This document shows, in pieces, positions 24,392 through 38,725 of a stretch of DNA of 64,000 bases. The translations under genes were made by a program, and so were the position numbers. Where the stretch lies: contig CAKZFU010000085.1 in assembly GCA_936450465.1 (NCBI GenBank), positions 99,342 to 163,341 of the forward strand. The letters are read 5' to 3'. Origin of the DNA: Gibbula magus (lineage: Eukaryota > Mollusca > Gastropoda > Trochida > Trochidae). Positions within the stretch are counted from its first letter, which is position 1. Each line of letters starts with the position of its first letter. Under the pieces are notes generated by a model, which was not told the DNA's origin, ran no database searches, and saw only the letters and a program-made list of their open reading frames with translations.

Positions 24392-25346
24392 TAAGAGCTG
24401 GTATACGAAGTTGATCAAGTGATCATGAGCAGGGAGGTAACTCTGTCTAGTTAGGTCTTCAAGACTATGTCTGGAAGACCTGTTATTATCCAGATTCATC
24501 TCTATTATTATTTGTACTTTTTTGACCAGAGGTTTCTGAAGTAACCACTGGGCCGATTTGCATGACATTTGCAGGGATGCTAGCCTGTGGCTGAACTAAG
24601 ATAATAACAAGCCACTTTTTTTGATTTTCGACTTCTTTCTTGAGTTATCTCCCCTTGAAGTCAAAACTTCAAACCTCTATAACTCGGAAACTATTCAAGA
24701 TATTTTCACAACATTTTCACCAAAATGTGCGCAAAAACATTCCCCATCGAAAAGGTTGACGGCCTTTTTTCTGCCGGAACAATAGATTTTTTGCTATTTC
24801 GAAAAAACTGATTTTTTGTGAACTTTCGCGGTTTTTGGGGTACGCGTCTAAGAAAATCTTCTCCTCCCTCAAATCTATGACTATAGCTACATGTGATAGC
24901 TTATTTTGAAGATAAATACATTAGTAAGAGGATTGTAGAAGTCGATTTTTGAATTTCATCCTAGAATTTTAATAATCTCTCCTTGAACATGGTCATTTTT
25001 AAAAAGTGCGTTTTTCGGCTCTATGTTCAAATGGACCTCACTCGCTAAGGAAAACTCTGATTCGAATTCTGTTTTTTGCAATCTGTTCACAATTTGTGGT
25101 TTAACAGGTCCACTTCAGAATGTGATCATGTAAATGTTGACCGTTTAAGCAAAACGTCGACATGAACACATTTGACGATTTTAAGGGGATTTTCTTTGGA
25201 GATTTTTTGTTCGAAAACTACTGAAGATAGAATCACGTTTGATAGCTCATATATATGCTGACGAAATAATTGAATCAATAGACACAAGAGAAGAAGCAAG
25301 TAAAGCCTGCTTGTCTGCACCAATGCCATATATATATGGAGGTCCT

Positions 25347-25377
<31 letters not shown>

Positions 25378-26455
25378 AAGAGTCCAAAACGCAACCTGGA
25401 TTTCTCAACTTTCTAATCCCGCGAGGATCATAAAAATCAAGGTTTGAGCCAAATCGGAGCAACACACGTTTTTTAATTCCTGGTGTTGACAACAAAATCA
25501 AATCCGTTTCCTTAGTTCTTATTGAGATGGACAAACTTCAAAAGTGTGTATTTCTCTTTTACCATGTTTCTGCCACCATGAAACACCGAAAAATCATGGC
25601 TTGAGCACAACAAAATTTGGAGCCCAAAAATGTATTTATTTTGTTAATGCTTTTACAAATTGCTTCAAATGGGTTCCCGTAGTTATTATTGAGAAGAACA
25701 CAGTCCAAAAATGTTGTTTGCAAAGGTAACATGCTCAAAGGTCATTTGAAGCGGGATTCTTGAAGACCTGCAGTATTGACGTGTCAATCCTAGTTGCAAA
25801 TAGACTTCCTTTAACAAGGGAACTTCACTCTGTTTTCAAATTAACTGAAGCACATACTAAAGCAAGAGTTACTTACCTTTAAACAAATTGAAGTCACATT
25901 TTGTTCCCGTAGTCACGGGCGTGTAACTCTAAGTCCGTTTCATTTGGGTGTCATGTGTCTTTTGGGAAGCCAGCCTTTGCCTTTTAAGAAGTTGATTTTT
26001 GTAAGGTATATATATATGCATTTGTCATGTATCCAATGTTGATCTCCAAAAATGGATTTAATGTAAGCCTTTGCTATTAACAATATTCTGTCAATGGCAA
26101 TTAACTTCAAAAACTTTAGTAAATACAATGAACATTGATTCGATTTACGAAAAGGGCAAGGTTCAATGGTTATTGGCTAAGGTGCAAGGTGCAATGTACA
26201 AGATGCAATGTGCATGTGCAAGATGCAAGATGCAAGGTGCAAGGTGCAAGATGCAAGGGGTTAGGGGTAAGGGGTAAGGGGTTAGGGGTTAGGGGTTAGG
26301 GGTTAGGGGTTAGGGTTAAGGTGCAAGGGTTAGGGTTAGGGTTAGGGTTAGGGTTAGGGTTAGGGTTAGGGTTAGGGTTAGGGTTAGGGTTAGGGTTAGG
26401 GTTAGGGTTAGGGTTAGGGTTAGGGTTAGGGTTAGGGTTAGGGTTAGGGTTAGGG
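24392..26455 (+). repeat. Unit 12
   Basis: Length 2064; poly-T 26 (25352-25377); twenty-one TTAGGG (26330-26455); A variant at 26111. Confidence 0.97.
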
Positions 26456-27410
26456 TAAGAGCTCGTATACGAAGTTGATCAAGTGATCATGAGCAGGGAG
26501 GTAACTCTGTCTAGTTAGGTCTTCAAGACTATGTCTGGAAGACCTGTTATTATCCAGATTCATCTCTATTATTATTTGTACTTTTTTGACCAGAGGTTTC
26601 TGAAGTAACCACTGGGCCGATTTGCATGACATTTGCAGGGATGCTAGCCTGTGGCTGAACTAAGATAATAACAAGCCACTTTTTTTGATTTTCGACTTCT
26701 TTCTTGAGTTATCTCCCCTTGAAGTCAAAACTTCAAACCTCTATAACTCGGAAACTATTCAAGATATTTTCACAACATTTTCACCAAAATGTGCGCAAAA
26801 ACATTCCCCATCGAAAAGGTTGACGGCCTTTTTTCTGCCGGAACAATAGATTTTTTGCTATTTCGAAAAAACTGATTTTTTGTGAACTTTCGCGGTTTTT
26901 GGGGTACGCGTCTAAGAAAATCTTCTCCTCCCTCAAATCTATGACTATAGCTACATGTGATAGCTTATTTTGAAGATAAATACATTAGTAAGAGGATTGT
27001 AGAAGTCGATTTTTGAATTTCATCCTAGAATTTTAATAATCTCTCCTTGAACATGGTCATTTTTAAAAAGTGCGTTTTTCGGCTCTATGTTCAAATGGAC
27101 CTCACTCGCTAAGGAAAACTCTGATTCGAATTCTGTTTTTTGCAATCTGTTCACAATTTGTGGTTTAACAGGTCCACTTCAGAATGTGATCATGTAAATG
27201 TTGACCGTTTAAGCAAAACGTCGACATGAACACATTTGACGATTTTAAGGGGATTTTCTTTGGAGATTTTTTGTTCGAAAACTACTGAAGATAGAATCAC
27301 GTTTGATAGCTCATATATATGCTGACGAAATAATTGAATCAATAGACACAAGAGAAGAAGCAAGTAAAGCCTGCTTGTCTGCACCAATGCCATATATATA
27401 TGGAGGTCCT

Positions 27411-27441
<31 letters not shown>

Positions 27442-28489
27442 AAGAGTCCAAAACGCAACCTGGATTTCTCAACTTTCTAATCCCGCGAGGATCATAAAAA
27501 TCAAGGTTTGAGCCAAATCGGAGCAACACACGTTTTTTAATTCCTGGTGTTGACAACAAAATCAAATCCGTTTCCTTAGTTCTTATTGAGATGGACAAAC
27601 TTCAAAAGTGTGTATTTCTCTTTTACCATGTTTCTGCCACCATGAAACACCGAAAAATCATGGCTTGAGCACAACAAAATTTGGAGCCCAAAAATGTATT
27701 TATTTTGTTAATGCTTTTACAAATTGCTTCAAATGGGTTCCCGTAGTTATTATTGAGAAGAACACAGTCCAAAAATGTTGTTTGCAAAGGTAACATGCTC
27801 AAAGGTCATTTGAAGCGGGATTCTTGAAGACCTGCAGTATTGACGTGTCAATCCTAGTTGCAAATAGACTTCCTTTAACAAGGGAACTTCACTCTGTTTT
27901 CAAATTAACTGAAGCACATACTAAAGCAAGAGTTACTTACCTTTAAACAAATTGAAGTCACATTTTGTTCCCGTAGTCACGGGCGTGTAACTCTAAGTCC
28001 GTTTCATTTGGGTGTCATGTGTCATTTGGGAAGCCAGCCTTTGCCTTTTAAGAAGTTGATTTTTGTAAGGTATATATATATGCATTTGTCATGTATCCAA
28101 TGTTGATCTCCAAAAATGGATTTAATGTAAGCCTTTGCTATTAACAATATTCTGTCAATGGCAATTAACTTCAATAACTTTAGTAAATACAATGAACATT
28201 GATTCGATTTACGAAAAGGGCAAGGTTCAATGGTTATTGGCTAAGGTGCAAGGTGCAATGTACAAGATGCAATGTGCATGTGCAAGATGCAAGATGCAAG
28301 GTGCAAGGTGCAAGATGCAAGGGGTTAGGGGTAAGGGGTAAGGGGTTAGGGGTTAGGGGTTAGGGGTTAGGGGTTAGGGTTAAGGTGCAAGGGTTAGGGT
28401 TAGGGTTAGGGTTAGGGTTAGGGTTAGGGTTAGGGTTAGGGTTAGGGTTAGGGTTAGGGTTAGGGTTAGGGTTAGGGTTAGGGTTAGGG
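26456..28489 (+). repeat. Unit 13
   Basis: Length 2034; poly-T 26 (27416-27441); sixteen TTAGGG (28394-28489). Private C at 26464, in the otherwise constant unit start, and private A at 28024. Confidence 0.97.
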
Positions 28490-29444
28490 TAAGAGCTGGT
28501 ATACGAAGTTGATCAAGTGATCATGAGCAGGGAGGTAACTCTGTCTAGTTAGGTCTTCAAGACTATGTCTGGAAGACCTGTTATTATCCAGATTCATCTC
28601 TATTATTATTTGTACTTTTTTGACCAGAGGTTTCTGAAGTAACCACTGGGCCGATTTGCATGACATTTGCAGGGATGCTAGCCTGTGACTGAACTAAGAT
28701 AATAACAAGCCACTTTTTTTGATTTTCGACTTCTTTCTTGAGTTATCTCCCCTTGAAGTCAAAACTTCAAACCTCTATAACTCGGAAACTATTCAAGATA
28801 TTTTCACAACATTTTCACCAAAATGTGCGCAAAAACATTCCCCATCGAAAAGGTTGACGGCCTTTTTTCTGCCGGAACAATAGATTTTTTGCTATTTCGA
28901 AAAAACTGATTTTTTGTGAACTTTCGCGGTTTTTGGGGTACGCGTCTAAGAAAATCTTCTCCTCCCTCAAATCTATGACTATAGCTACATGTGATAGCTT
29001 ATTTTGAAGATAAATACATTAGTAAGAGGATTGTAGAAGTCGATTTTTGAATTTCATCCTAGAATTTTAATAATCTCTCCTTGAACATGGTCATTTTTAA
29101 AAAGTGCGTTTTTCGGCTCTATGTTCAAATGGACCTCACTCGCTAAGGAAAACTCTGATTCGAATTCTGTTTTTTGCAATCTGTTCACAATTTGTGGTTT
29201 AACAGGTCCACTTCAGAATGTGATCATGTAAATGTTGACCGTTTAAGCAAAACGTCGACATGAACACATTTGACGATTTTAAGGGGATTTTCTTTGGAGA
29301 TTTTTTGTTCGAAAACTACTGAAGATAGAATCACGTTTGATAGCTCATATATATGCTGACGAAATAATTGAATCAATAGACACAAGAGAAGAAGCAAGTA
29401 AAGCCTGCTTGTCTGCACCAATGCCATATATATATGGAGGTCCT

Positions 29445-29475
<31 letters not shown>

Positions 29476-30524
29476 AAGAGTCCAAAACGCAACCTGGATT
29501 TCTCAACTTTCTAATCCCGCGAGGATCATAAAAATCAAGGTTTGAGCCAAATCGGAGCAACACACGTTTTTTAATTCCTGGTGTTGACAACAAAATCAAA
29601 TCCGTTTCCTTAGTTCTTATTGAGATGGACAAACTTCAAAAGTGTGTATTTCTCTTTTACCATGTTTCTGCCACCATGAAACACCGAAAAATCATGGCTT
29701 GAGCACAACAAAATTTGGAGCCCAAAAATGTATTTATTTTGTTAATGCTTTTACAAATTGCTTCAAATGGGTTCCCGTAGTTATTATTGAGAAGAACACA
29801 GTCCAAAAATGTTGTTTGCAAAGGTAACATGCTCAAAGGTCATTTGAAGCGGGATTCTTGAAGACCTGCAGTATTGACGTGTCAATCCTAGTTGCAAATA
29901 GACTTCCTTTAACAAGGGAACTTCACTCTGTTTTCAAATTAACTGAAGCACATACTAAAGCAAGAGTTACTTACCTTTAAACAAATTGAAGTCACATTTT
30001 GTTCCCGTAGTCACGGGCGTGTAACTCTAAGTCCGTTTCATTTGGGTGTCATGTGTCTTTTGGGAAGCCAGCCTTTGCCTTTTAAGAAGTTGATTTTTGT
30101 AAGGTATATATATATGCATTTGTCATGTATCCAATGTTGATCTCCAAAAATGGATTTAATGTAAGCCTTTGCTATTAACAATATTCTGTCAATGGCAATT
30201 AACTTCAATAACTTTAGTAAATACAATGAACATTGATTCGATTTACGAAAAGGGCAAGGTTCAATGGTTATTGGCTAAGGTGCAAGGTGCAATGTACAAG
30301 ATGCAATGTGCATGTGCAAGATGCAAGATGCAAGGTGCAAGGTGCAAGATGCAAGGGGTTAGGGGTAAGGGGTAAGGGGTTTGGGGTTAGGGGTTAGGGG
30401 TTAGGGGTTAGGGGTTAGGGTTAAGGTGCAAGGGTTAGGGTTAGGGTTAGGGTTAGGGTTAGGGTTAGGGTTAGGGTTAGGGTTAGGGTTAGGGTTAGGG
30501 TTAGGGTTAGGGTTAGGGTTAGGG
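28490..30524 (+). repeat. Unit 14
   Basis: Length 2035; poly-T 26 (29450-29475); fifteen TTAGGG (30435-30524); carries the CCTGTGACTG variant (A at 28688). Confidence 0.97.
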
Positions 30525-32563
30525 TAAGAGCTGGTATACGAAGTTGATCAAGTGATCATGAGCAGGGAGGTAACTCTGTCTAGTTAGGTCTTCAAGACTA
30601 TGTCTGGAAGACCTGTTATTATCCAGATTCATCTCTATTATTATTTGTACTTTTTTGACCAGAGGTTTCTGAAGTAACCACTGGGCCGATTTGCATGACA
30701 TTTGCAGGGATGCTAGCCTGTGGCTGAACTAAGATAATAACAAGCCACTTTTTTTGATTTTCGACTTCTTTCTTGAGTTATCTCCCCTTGAAGTCAAAAC
30801 TTCAAACCTCTATAACTCGGAAACTATTCAAGATATTTTCACAACATTTTCACCAAAATGTGCGCAAAAACATTCCCCATCGAAAAGGTTGACGGCCTTT
30901 TTTCTGCCGGAACAATAGATTTTTTGCTATTTCGAAAAAACTGATTTTTTGTGAACTTTCGCGGTTTTTGGGGTACGCGTCTAAGAAAATCTTCTCCTCC
31001 CTCAAATCTATGACTATAGCTACATGTGATAGCTTATTTTGAAGATAAATACATTAGTAAGAGGATTGTAGAAGTCGATTTTTGAATTTCATCCTAGAAT
31101 TTTAATAATCTCTCCTTGAACATGGTCATTTTTAAAAAGTGCGTTTTTCGGCTCTATGTTCAAATGGACCTCACTCGCTAAGGAAAACTCTGATTCGAAT
31201 TCTGTTTTTTGCAATCTGTTCACAATTTGTGGTTTAACAGGTCCACTTCAGAATGTGATCATGTAAATGTTGACCGTTTAAGCAAAACGTCGACATGAAC
31301 ACATTTGACGATTTTAAGGGGATTTTCTTTGGAGATTTTTTGTTCGAAAACTACTGAAGATAGAATCACGTTTGATAGCTCATATATATGCTGACGAAAT
31401 AATTGAATCAATAGACACAAGAGAAGAAGCAAGTAAAGCCTGCTTGTCTGCACCAATGCCATATATATATGGAGGTCCTTTTACTTTTTTTTTTTTTTTT
31501 TTTTTTTTAAGAGTCCAAAACGCAACCTGGATTTCTCAACTTTCTAATCCCGCGAGGATCATAAAAATCAAGGTTTGAGCCAAATCGGAGCAACACACGT
31601 TTTTTAATTCCTGGTGTTGACAACAAAATCAAATCCGTTTCCTTAGTTCTTATTGAGATGGACAAACTTCAAAAGTGTGTATTTCTCTTTTACCATGTTT
31701 CTGCCACCATGAAACACCGAAAAATCATGGCTTGAGCACAACAAAATTTGGAGCCCAAAAATGTATTTATTTTGTTAATGCTTTTACAAATTGCTTCAAA
31801 TGGGTTCCCGTAGTTATTATTGAGAAGAACACAGTCCAAAAATGTTGTTTGCAAAGGTAACATGCTCAAAGGTCATTTGAAGCGGGATTCTTGAAGACCT
31901 GCAGTATTGACGTGTCAATCCTAGTTGCAAATAGACTTCCTTTAACAAGGGAACTTCACTCTGTTTTCAAATTAACTGAAGCACATACTAAAGCAAGAGT
32001 TACTTACCTTTAAACAAATTGAAGTCACATTTTGTTCCCGTAGTCACGGGCGTGTAACTCTAAGTCCGTTTCATTTGGGTGTCATGTGTCTTTTGGGAAG
32101 CCAGCCTTTGCCTTTTAAGAAGTTGATTTTTGTAAGGTATATATATATGCATTTGTCATGTATCCAATGTTGATCTCCAAAAATGGATTTAATGTAAGCC
32201 TTTGCTATTAACAATATTCTGTCAATGGCAATTAACTTCAATAACTTTAGTAAATACAATGAACATTGATTCGATTTACGAAAAGGGCAAGGTTCAATGG
32301 TTATTGGCTAAGGTGCAAGGTGCAATGTACAAGATGCAATGTGCATGTGCAAGATGCAAGATGCAAGGTGCAAGGTGCAAGATGCAAGGGGTTAGGGGTA
32401 AGGGGTAAGGGGTTAGGGGTTAGGGGTTTGGGGTTTGGGGTTAGGGGTTAGGGTTAAGGTGCAAGGGTTAGGGTTAGGGTTAGGGTTAGGGTTAGGGTTA
32501 GGGTTAGGGTTAGGGTTAGGGTTAGGGTTAGGGTTAGGGTTAGGGTTAGGGTTAGGGTTAGGG
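30525..32563 (+). repeat. Unit 15
   Basis: Length 2039; poly-T 24 (31485-31508); sixteen TTAGGG (32468-32563). Confidence 0.97.
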
Positions 32564-33518
32564 TAAGAGCTGGTATACGAAGTTGATCAAGTGATCATGA
32601 GCAGGGAGGTAACTCTGTCTAGTTAGGTCTTCAAGACTATGTCTGGAAGACCTGTTATTATCCAGATTCATCTCTATTATTATTTGTACTTTTTTGACCA
32701 GAGGTTTCTGAAGTAACCACTGGGCCGATTTGCATGACATTTGCAGGGATGCTAGCCTGTGGCTGAACTAAGATAATAACAAGCCACTTTTTTTGATTTT
32801 CGACTTCTTTCTTGAGTTATCTCCCCTTGAAGTCAAAACTTCAAACCTCTATAACTCGGAAACTATTCAAGATATTTTCACAACATTTTCACCAAAATGT
32901 GCGCAAAAACATTCCCCATCGAAAAGGTTGACGGCCTTTTTTCTGCCGGAACAATAGATTTTTTGCTATTTCGAAAAAACTGATTTTTTGTGAACTTTCG
33001 CGGTTTTTGGGGTACGCGTCTAAGAAAATCTTCTCCTCCCTCAAATCTATGACTATAGCTACATGTGATAGCTTATTTTGAAGATAAATACATTAGTAAG
33101 AGGATTGTAGAAGTCGATTTTTGAATTTCATCCTAGAATTTTAATAATCTCTCCTTGAACATGGTCATTTTTAAAAAGTGCGTTTTTCGGCTCTATGTTC
33201 AAATGGACCTCACTCGCTAAGGAAAACTCTGATTCGAATTCTGTTTTTTGCAATCTGTTCACAATTTGTGGTTTAACAGGTCCACTTCAGAATGTGATCA
33301 TGTAAATGTTGACCGTTTAAGCAAAACGTCGACATGAACACATTTGACGATTTTAAGGGGATTTTCTTTGGAGATTTTTTGTTCGAAAACTACTGAAGAT
33401 AGAATCACGTTTGATAGCTCATATATATGCTGACGAAATAATTGAATCAATAGACACAAGAGAAGAAGCAAGTAAAGCCTGCTTGTCTGCACCAATGCCA
33501 TATATATATGGAGGTCCT

Positions 33519-33549
<31 letters not shown>

Positions 33550-34631
33550 AAGAGTCCAAAACGCAACCTGGATTTCTCAACTTTCTAATCCCGCGAGGAT
33601 CATAAAAATCAAGGTTTGAGCCAAATCGGAGCAACACACGTTTTTTAATTCCTGGTGTTGACAACAAAATCAAATCCGTTTCCTTAGTTCTTATTGAGAT
33701 GGACAAACTTCAAAAGTGTGTATTTCTCTTTTACCATGTTTCTGCCACCATGAAACACCGAAAAATCATGGCTTGAGCACAACAAAATTTGGAGCCCAAA
33801 AATGTATTTATTTTGTTAATGCTTTTACAAATTGCTTCAAATGGGTTCCCGTAGTTATTATTGAGAAGAACACAGTCCAAAAATGTTGTTTGCAAAGGTA
33901 ACATGCTCAAAGGTCATTTGAAGCGGGATTCTTGAAGACCTGCAGTATTGACGTGTCAATCCTAGTTGCAAATAGACTTCCTTTAACAAGGGAACTTCAC
34001 TCTGTTTTCAAATTAACTGAAGCACATACTAAAGCAAGAGTTACTTACCTTTAAACAAATTGAAGTCACATTTTGTTCCCGTAGTCACGGGCGTGTAACT
34101 CTAAGTCCGTTTCATTTGGGTGTCATGTGTCTTTTGGGAAGCCAGCCTTTGCCTTTTAAGAAGTTAATTTTTGTAAGGTATATATATATGCATTTGTCAT
34201 GTATCCAATGTTGATCTCCAAAAATGGATTTAATGTAAGCCTTTGCTATTAACAATATTCTGTCAATGGCAATTAACTTCAATAACTTTAGTAAATACAA
34301 TGAACATTGATTCGATTTACGAAAAGGGCAAGGTTCAATGGTTATTGGCTAAGGTGCAAGGTGCAATGTACAAGATGCAATGTGCATGTGCAAGATGCAA
34401 GATGCAAGGTGCAAGGTGCAAGATGCAAGGGGTTAGGAGTAAGGGGTAAGGGGTTAGGGGTTAGGGGTTAGGGGTTAGGGGTTAGGGTTAGGGTTAGGGT
34501 TAGGGTTAGGGTTAGGGTTAGGGTTAGGGTTAGGGTTAGGGTTAGGGTTAGGGTTAGGGTTAGGGTTAGGGTTAGGGTTAGGGTTAGGGTTAGGGTTAGG
34601 GTTAGGGTTAGGGTTAGGGTTAGGGTTAGGG
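32564..34631 (+). repeat. Unit 16 (longest; 25 TTAGGG, separator missing)
   Basis: Length 2068; poly-T 26 (33524-33549). The heptamer block runs straight into twenty-five perfect TTAGGG (34482-34631), without the TTAAGGTGCAAGGG separator. Also carries A at 34166 (shared with units 3 and 30) and TTAGGAGT (A at 34438, shared only with unit 20). Confidence 0.97.
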
Positions 34632-35586
34632 TAAGAGCTGGTATACGAAGTTGATCAAGTGATCATGAGCAGGGAGGTAACTCTGTCTAGTTAGGTCTTC
34701 AAGACTATGTCTGGAAGACCTGTTATTATCCAGATTCATCTCTATTATTATTTGTACTTTTTTGACCAGAGGTTTCTGAAGTAACCACTGGGCCGATTTG
34801 CATGACATTTGCAGGGATGCTAGCCTGTGGCTGAACTAAGATAATAACAAGCCACTTTTTTTGATTTTCGACTTCTTTCTTGAGTTATCTCCCCTTGAAG
34901 TCAAAACTTCAAACCTCTATAACTCGGAAACTATTCAAGATATTTTCACAACATTTTCACCAAAATGTGCGCAAAAACATTCCCCATCGAAAAGGTTGAC
35001 GGCCTTTTTTCTGCCGGAACAATAGATTTTTTGCTATTTCGAAAAAACTGATTTTTTGTGAACTTTCGCGGTTTTTGGGGTACGCGTCTAAGAAAATCTT
35101 CTCCTCCCTCAAATCTATGACTATAGCTACATGTGATAGCTTATTTTGAAGATAAATACATTAGTAAGAGGATTGTAGAAGTCGATTTTTGAATTTCATC
35201 CTAGAATTTTAATAATCTCTCCTTGAACATGGTCATTTTTAAAAAGTGCGTTTTTCGGCTCTATGTTCAAATGGACCTCACTCGCTAAGGAAAACTCTGA
35301 TTCGAATTCTGTTTTTTGCAATCTGTTCACAATTTGTGGTTTAACAGGTCCACTTCAGAATGTGATCATGTAAATGTTGACCGTTTAAGCAAAACGTCGA
35401 CATGAACACATTTGACGATTTTAAGGGGATTTTCTTTGGAGATTTTTTGTTCGAAAACTACTGAAGATAGAATCACGTTTGATAGCTCATATATATGCTG
35501 ACGAAATAATTGAATCAATAGACACAAGAGAAGAAGCAAGTAAAGCCTGCTTGTCTGCACCAATGCCATATATATATGGAGGTCCT

Positions 35587-35617
<31 letters not shown>

Positions 35618-36673
35618 AAGAGTCCAAAACGCAACCTGGATTTCTCAACTTTCTAATCCCGCGAGGATCATAAAAATCAAGGTTTGAGCCAAATCGGAGC
35701 AACACACGTTTTTTAATTCCTGGTGTTGACAACAAAATCAAATCCGTTTCCTTAGTTCTTATTGAGATGGACAAACTTCAAAAGTGTGTATTTCTCTTTT
35801 ACCATGTTTCTGCCACCATGAAACACCGAAAAATCATGGCTTGAGCACAACAAAATTTGGAGCCCAAAAATGTATTTATTTTGTTAATGCTTTTACAAAT
35901 TGCTTCAAATGGGTTCCCGTAGTTATTATTGAGAAGAACACAGTCCAAAAATGTTGTTTGCAAAGGTAACATGCTCAAAGGTCATTTGAAGCGGGATTCT
36001 TGAAGACCTGCAGTATTGACGTGTCAATCCTAGTTGCAAATAGACTTCCTTTAACAAGGGAACTTCACTCTGTTTTCAAATTAACTGAAGCACATACTAA
36101 AGCAAGAGTTACTTACCTTTAAACAAATTGAAGTCACATTTTGTTCCCGTAGTCACGGGCGTGTAACTCTAAGTCCGTTTCATTTGGGTGTCATGTGTCT
36201 TTTGGGAAGCCAGCCTTTGCCTTTTAAGAAGTTGATTTTTGTAAGGTATATATATATGCATTTGTCATGTATCCAATGTTGATCTCCAAAAATGGATTTA
36301 ATGTAAGCCTTTGCTATTAACAATATTCTGTCAATGGCAATTAACTTCAAAAACTTTAGTAAATACAATGAACATTGATTCGATTTACGAAAAGGGCAAG
36401 GTTCAATGGTTATTGGCTAAGGTGCAAGGTGCAATGTACAAGATGCAATGTGCATGTGCAAGATGCAAGATGCAAGGTGCAAGGTGCAAGATGCAAGGGG
36501 TTAGGGGTAAGGGGTAAGGGGTTAGGGGTTATGGGTTATGGGGTTTGGGGTTAGGGGTTAGGGTTAAGGTGCAAGGGTTAGGGTTAGGGTTAGGGTTAGG
36601 GTTAGGGTTAGGGTTAGGGTTAGGGTTAGGGTTAGGGTTAGGGTTAGGGTTAGGGTTAGGGTTAGGGTTAGGG
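34632..36673 (+). repeat. Unit 17
   Basis: Length 2042; poly-T 26 (35592-35617); sixteen TTAGGG (36578-36673); A variant at 36351. Confidence 0.97.
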
Positions 36674-37628
36674 TAAGAGCTGGTATACGAAGTTGATCAA
36701 GTGATCATGAGCAGGGAGGTAACTCTGTCTAGTTAGGTCTTCAAGACTATGTCTGGAAGACCTGTTATTATCCAGATTCATCTCTATTATTATTTGTACT
36801 TTTTTGACCAGAGGTTTCTGAAGTAACCACTGGGCCGATTTGCATGACATTTGCAGGGATGCTAGCCTGTGGCTGAACTAAGATAATAACAAGCCACTTT
36901 TTTTGATTTTCGACTTCTTTCTTGAGTTATCTCCCCTTGAAGTCAAAACTTCAAACCTCTATAACTCGGAAACTATTCAAGATATTTTCACAACATTTTC
37001 ACCAAAATGTGCGCAAAAACATTCCCCATCGAAAAGGTTGACGGCCTTTTTTCTGCCGGAACAATAGATTTTTTGCTATTTCGAAAAAACTGATTTTTTG
37101 TGAACTTTCGCGGTTTTTGGGGTACGCGTCTAAGAAAATCTTCTCCTCCCTCAAATCTATGACTATAGCTACATGTGATAGCTTATTTTGAAGATAAATA
37201 CATTAGTAAGAGGATTGTAGAAGTCGATTTTTGAATTTCATCCTAGAATTTTAATAATCTCTCCTTGAACATGGTCATTTTTAAAAAGTGCGTTTTTCGG
37301 CTCTATGTTCAAATGGACCTCACTCGCTAAGGAAAACTCTGATTCGAATTCTGTTTTTTGCAATCTGTTCACAATTTGTGGTTTAACAGGTCCACTTCAG
37401 AATGTGATCATGTAAATGTTGACCGTTTAAGCAAAACGTCGACATGAACACATTTGACGATTTTAAGGGGATTTTCTTTGGAGATTTTTTGTTCGAAAAC
37501 TACTGAAGATAGAATCACGTTTGATAGCTCATATATATGCTGACGAAATAATTTAATCAATAGACACAAGAGAAGAAGCAATTAAAGCCTGCTTGTCTGC
37601 ACCAATGCCATATATATATGGTGGTCCT

Positions 37629-37659
<31 letters not shown>

Positions 37660-38725
37660 AGAGTCCAAAACGCAACCTGGATTTCTCAACTTTCTAATCC
37701 CGCGAGGATCATAAAAATCAAGGTTTGAGCCAAATCGGAGCAACACACGTTTTTTAATTCCTGGTGTTGACAACAAAATCAAATCCGTTTCCTTAGTTCT
37801 TATTGAGATGGACAAACTTCAAAAGTGTGTATTTCTCTTTTACCATGTTTCTGCCACCATGAAACACCGAAAAATCATGGCTTGAGCACAACAAAATTTG
37901 GAGCCCAAAAATGTATTTATTTTGTTAATGCTTTTACAAATTGCTTCAAATGGGTTCCCGTAGTTATTATTGAGAAGAACACAGTCCAAAAATGTTGTTT
38001 GCAAAGGTAACATGCTCAAAGGTCATTTGAAGCGGGATTCTTGAAGACCTGCAGTATTGACGTGTCAATCCTAGTTGCAAATAGACTTCCTTTAACAAGG
38101 GAACTTCACTCTGTTTTCAAATTAACTGAAGCACATACTAAAGCAAGAGTTACTTACCTTTAAACAAATTGAAGTCACATTTTGTTCCCGTAGTCACGGG
38201 CGTGTAACTCTAAGTCCGTTTCATTTGGGTGTCATGTGTCTTTTGGGAAGCCAGCCTTTGCCTTTTAAGAAGTTGATTTTTGTAAGGTATATATATATGC
38301 ATTTGTCATGTATCCAATGTTGATCTCCAAAAATGGATTTAATGTAAGCCTTTGCTATTAACAATATTCTGTCAATGGCAATTAACTTCAATAACTTTAG
38401 TAAATACAATGAACATTGATTCGATTTACGAAAAGGGCAAGGTTCAATGGTTATTGGCTAAGGTGCAAGGTGCAATGTACAAGATGCAATGTGCATGTGC
38501 AAGATGCAAGATACAAGGTGCAAGGTGCAAGATGCAAGGGGTTAGGGGTAAGGGGTAAGGGGTTAGGGGTTAGGGGTTAGGGGTTAGGGGTTAGGGGTTA
38601 GGGTTAAGGTGCAAGGGTTAGGGTTAGGGTTAGGGTTAGGGTTAGGGTTAGGGTTAGGGTTAGGGTTAGGGTTAGGGTTAGGGTTAGGGTTAGGGTTAGG
38701 GTTAGGGTTAGGGTTAGGGTTAGGG
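36674..38725 (+). repeat. Unit 18 (local cluster of changes beside poly-T)
   Basis: Length 2052; poly-T 26 (37634-37659); eighteen TTAGGG (38618-38725). Four private changes fall within 108 bases: T at 37554, T at 37582, T at 37622 and loss of one A just after the poly-T. A further A at 38513 lies in the minisatellite. Confidence 0.97.

Noticed and set aside
37630..37815. Minus-strand frame ending in a run of lysines
   Set aside because: The lysines are the poly-T tract read backwards; it appears only in unit 18 because of the lost A beside the tract.
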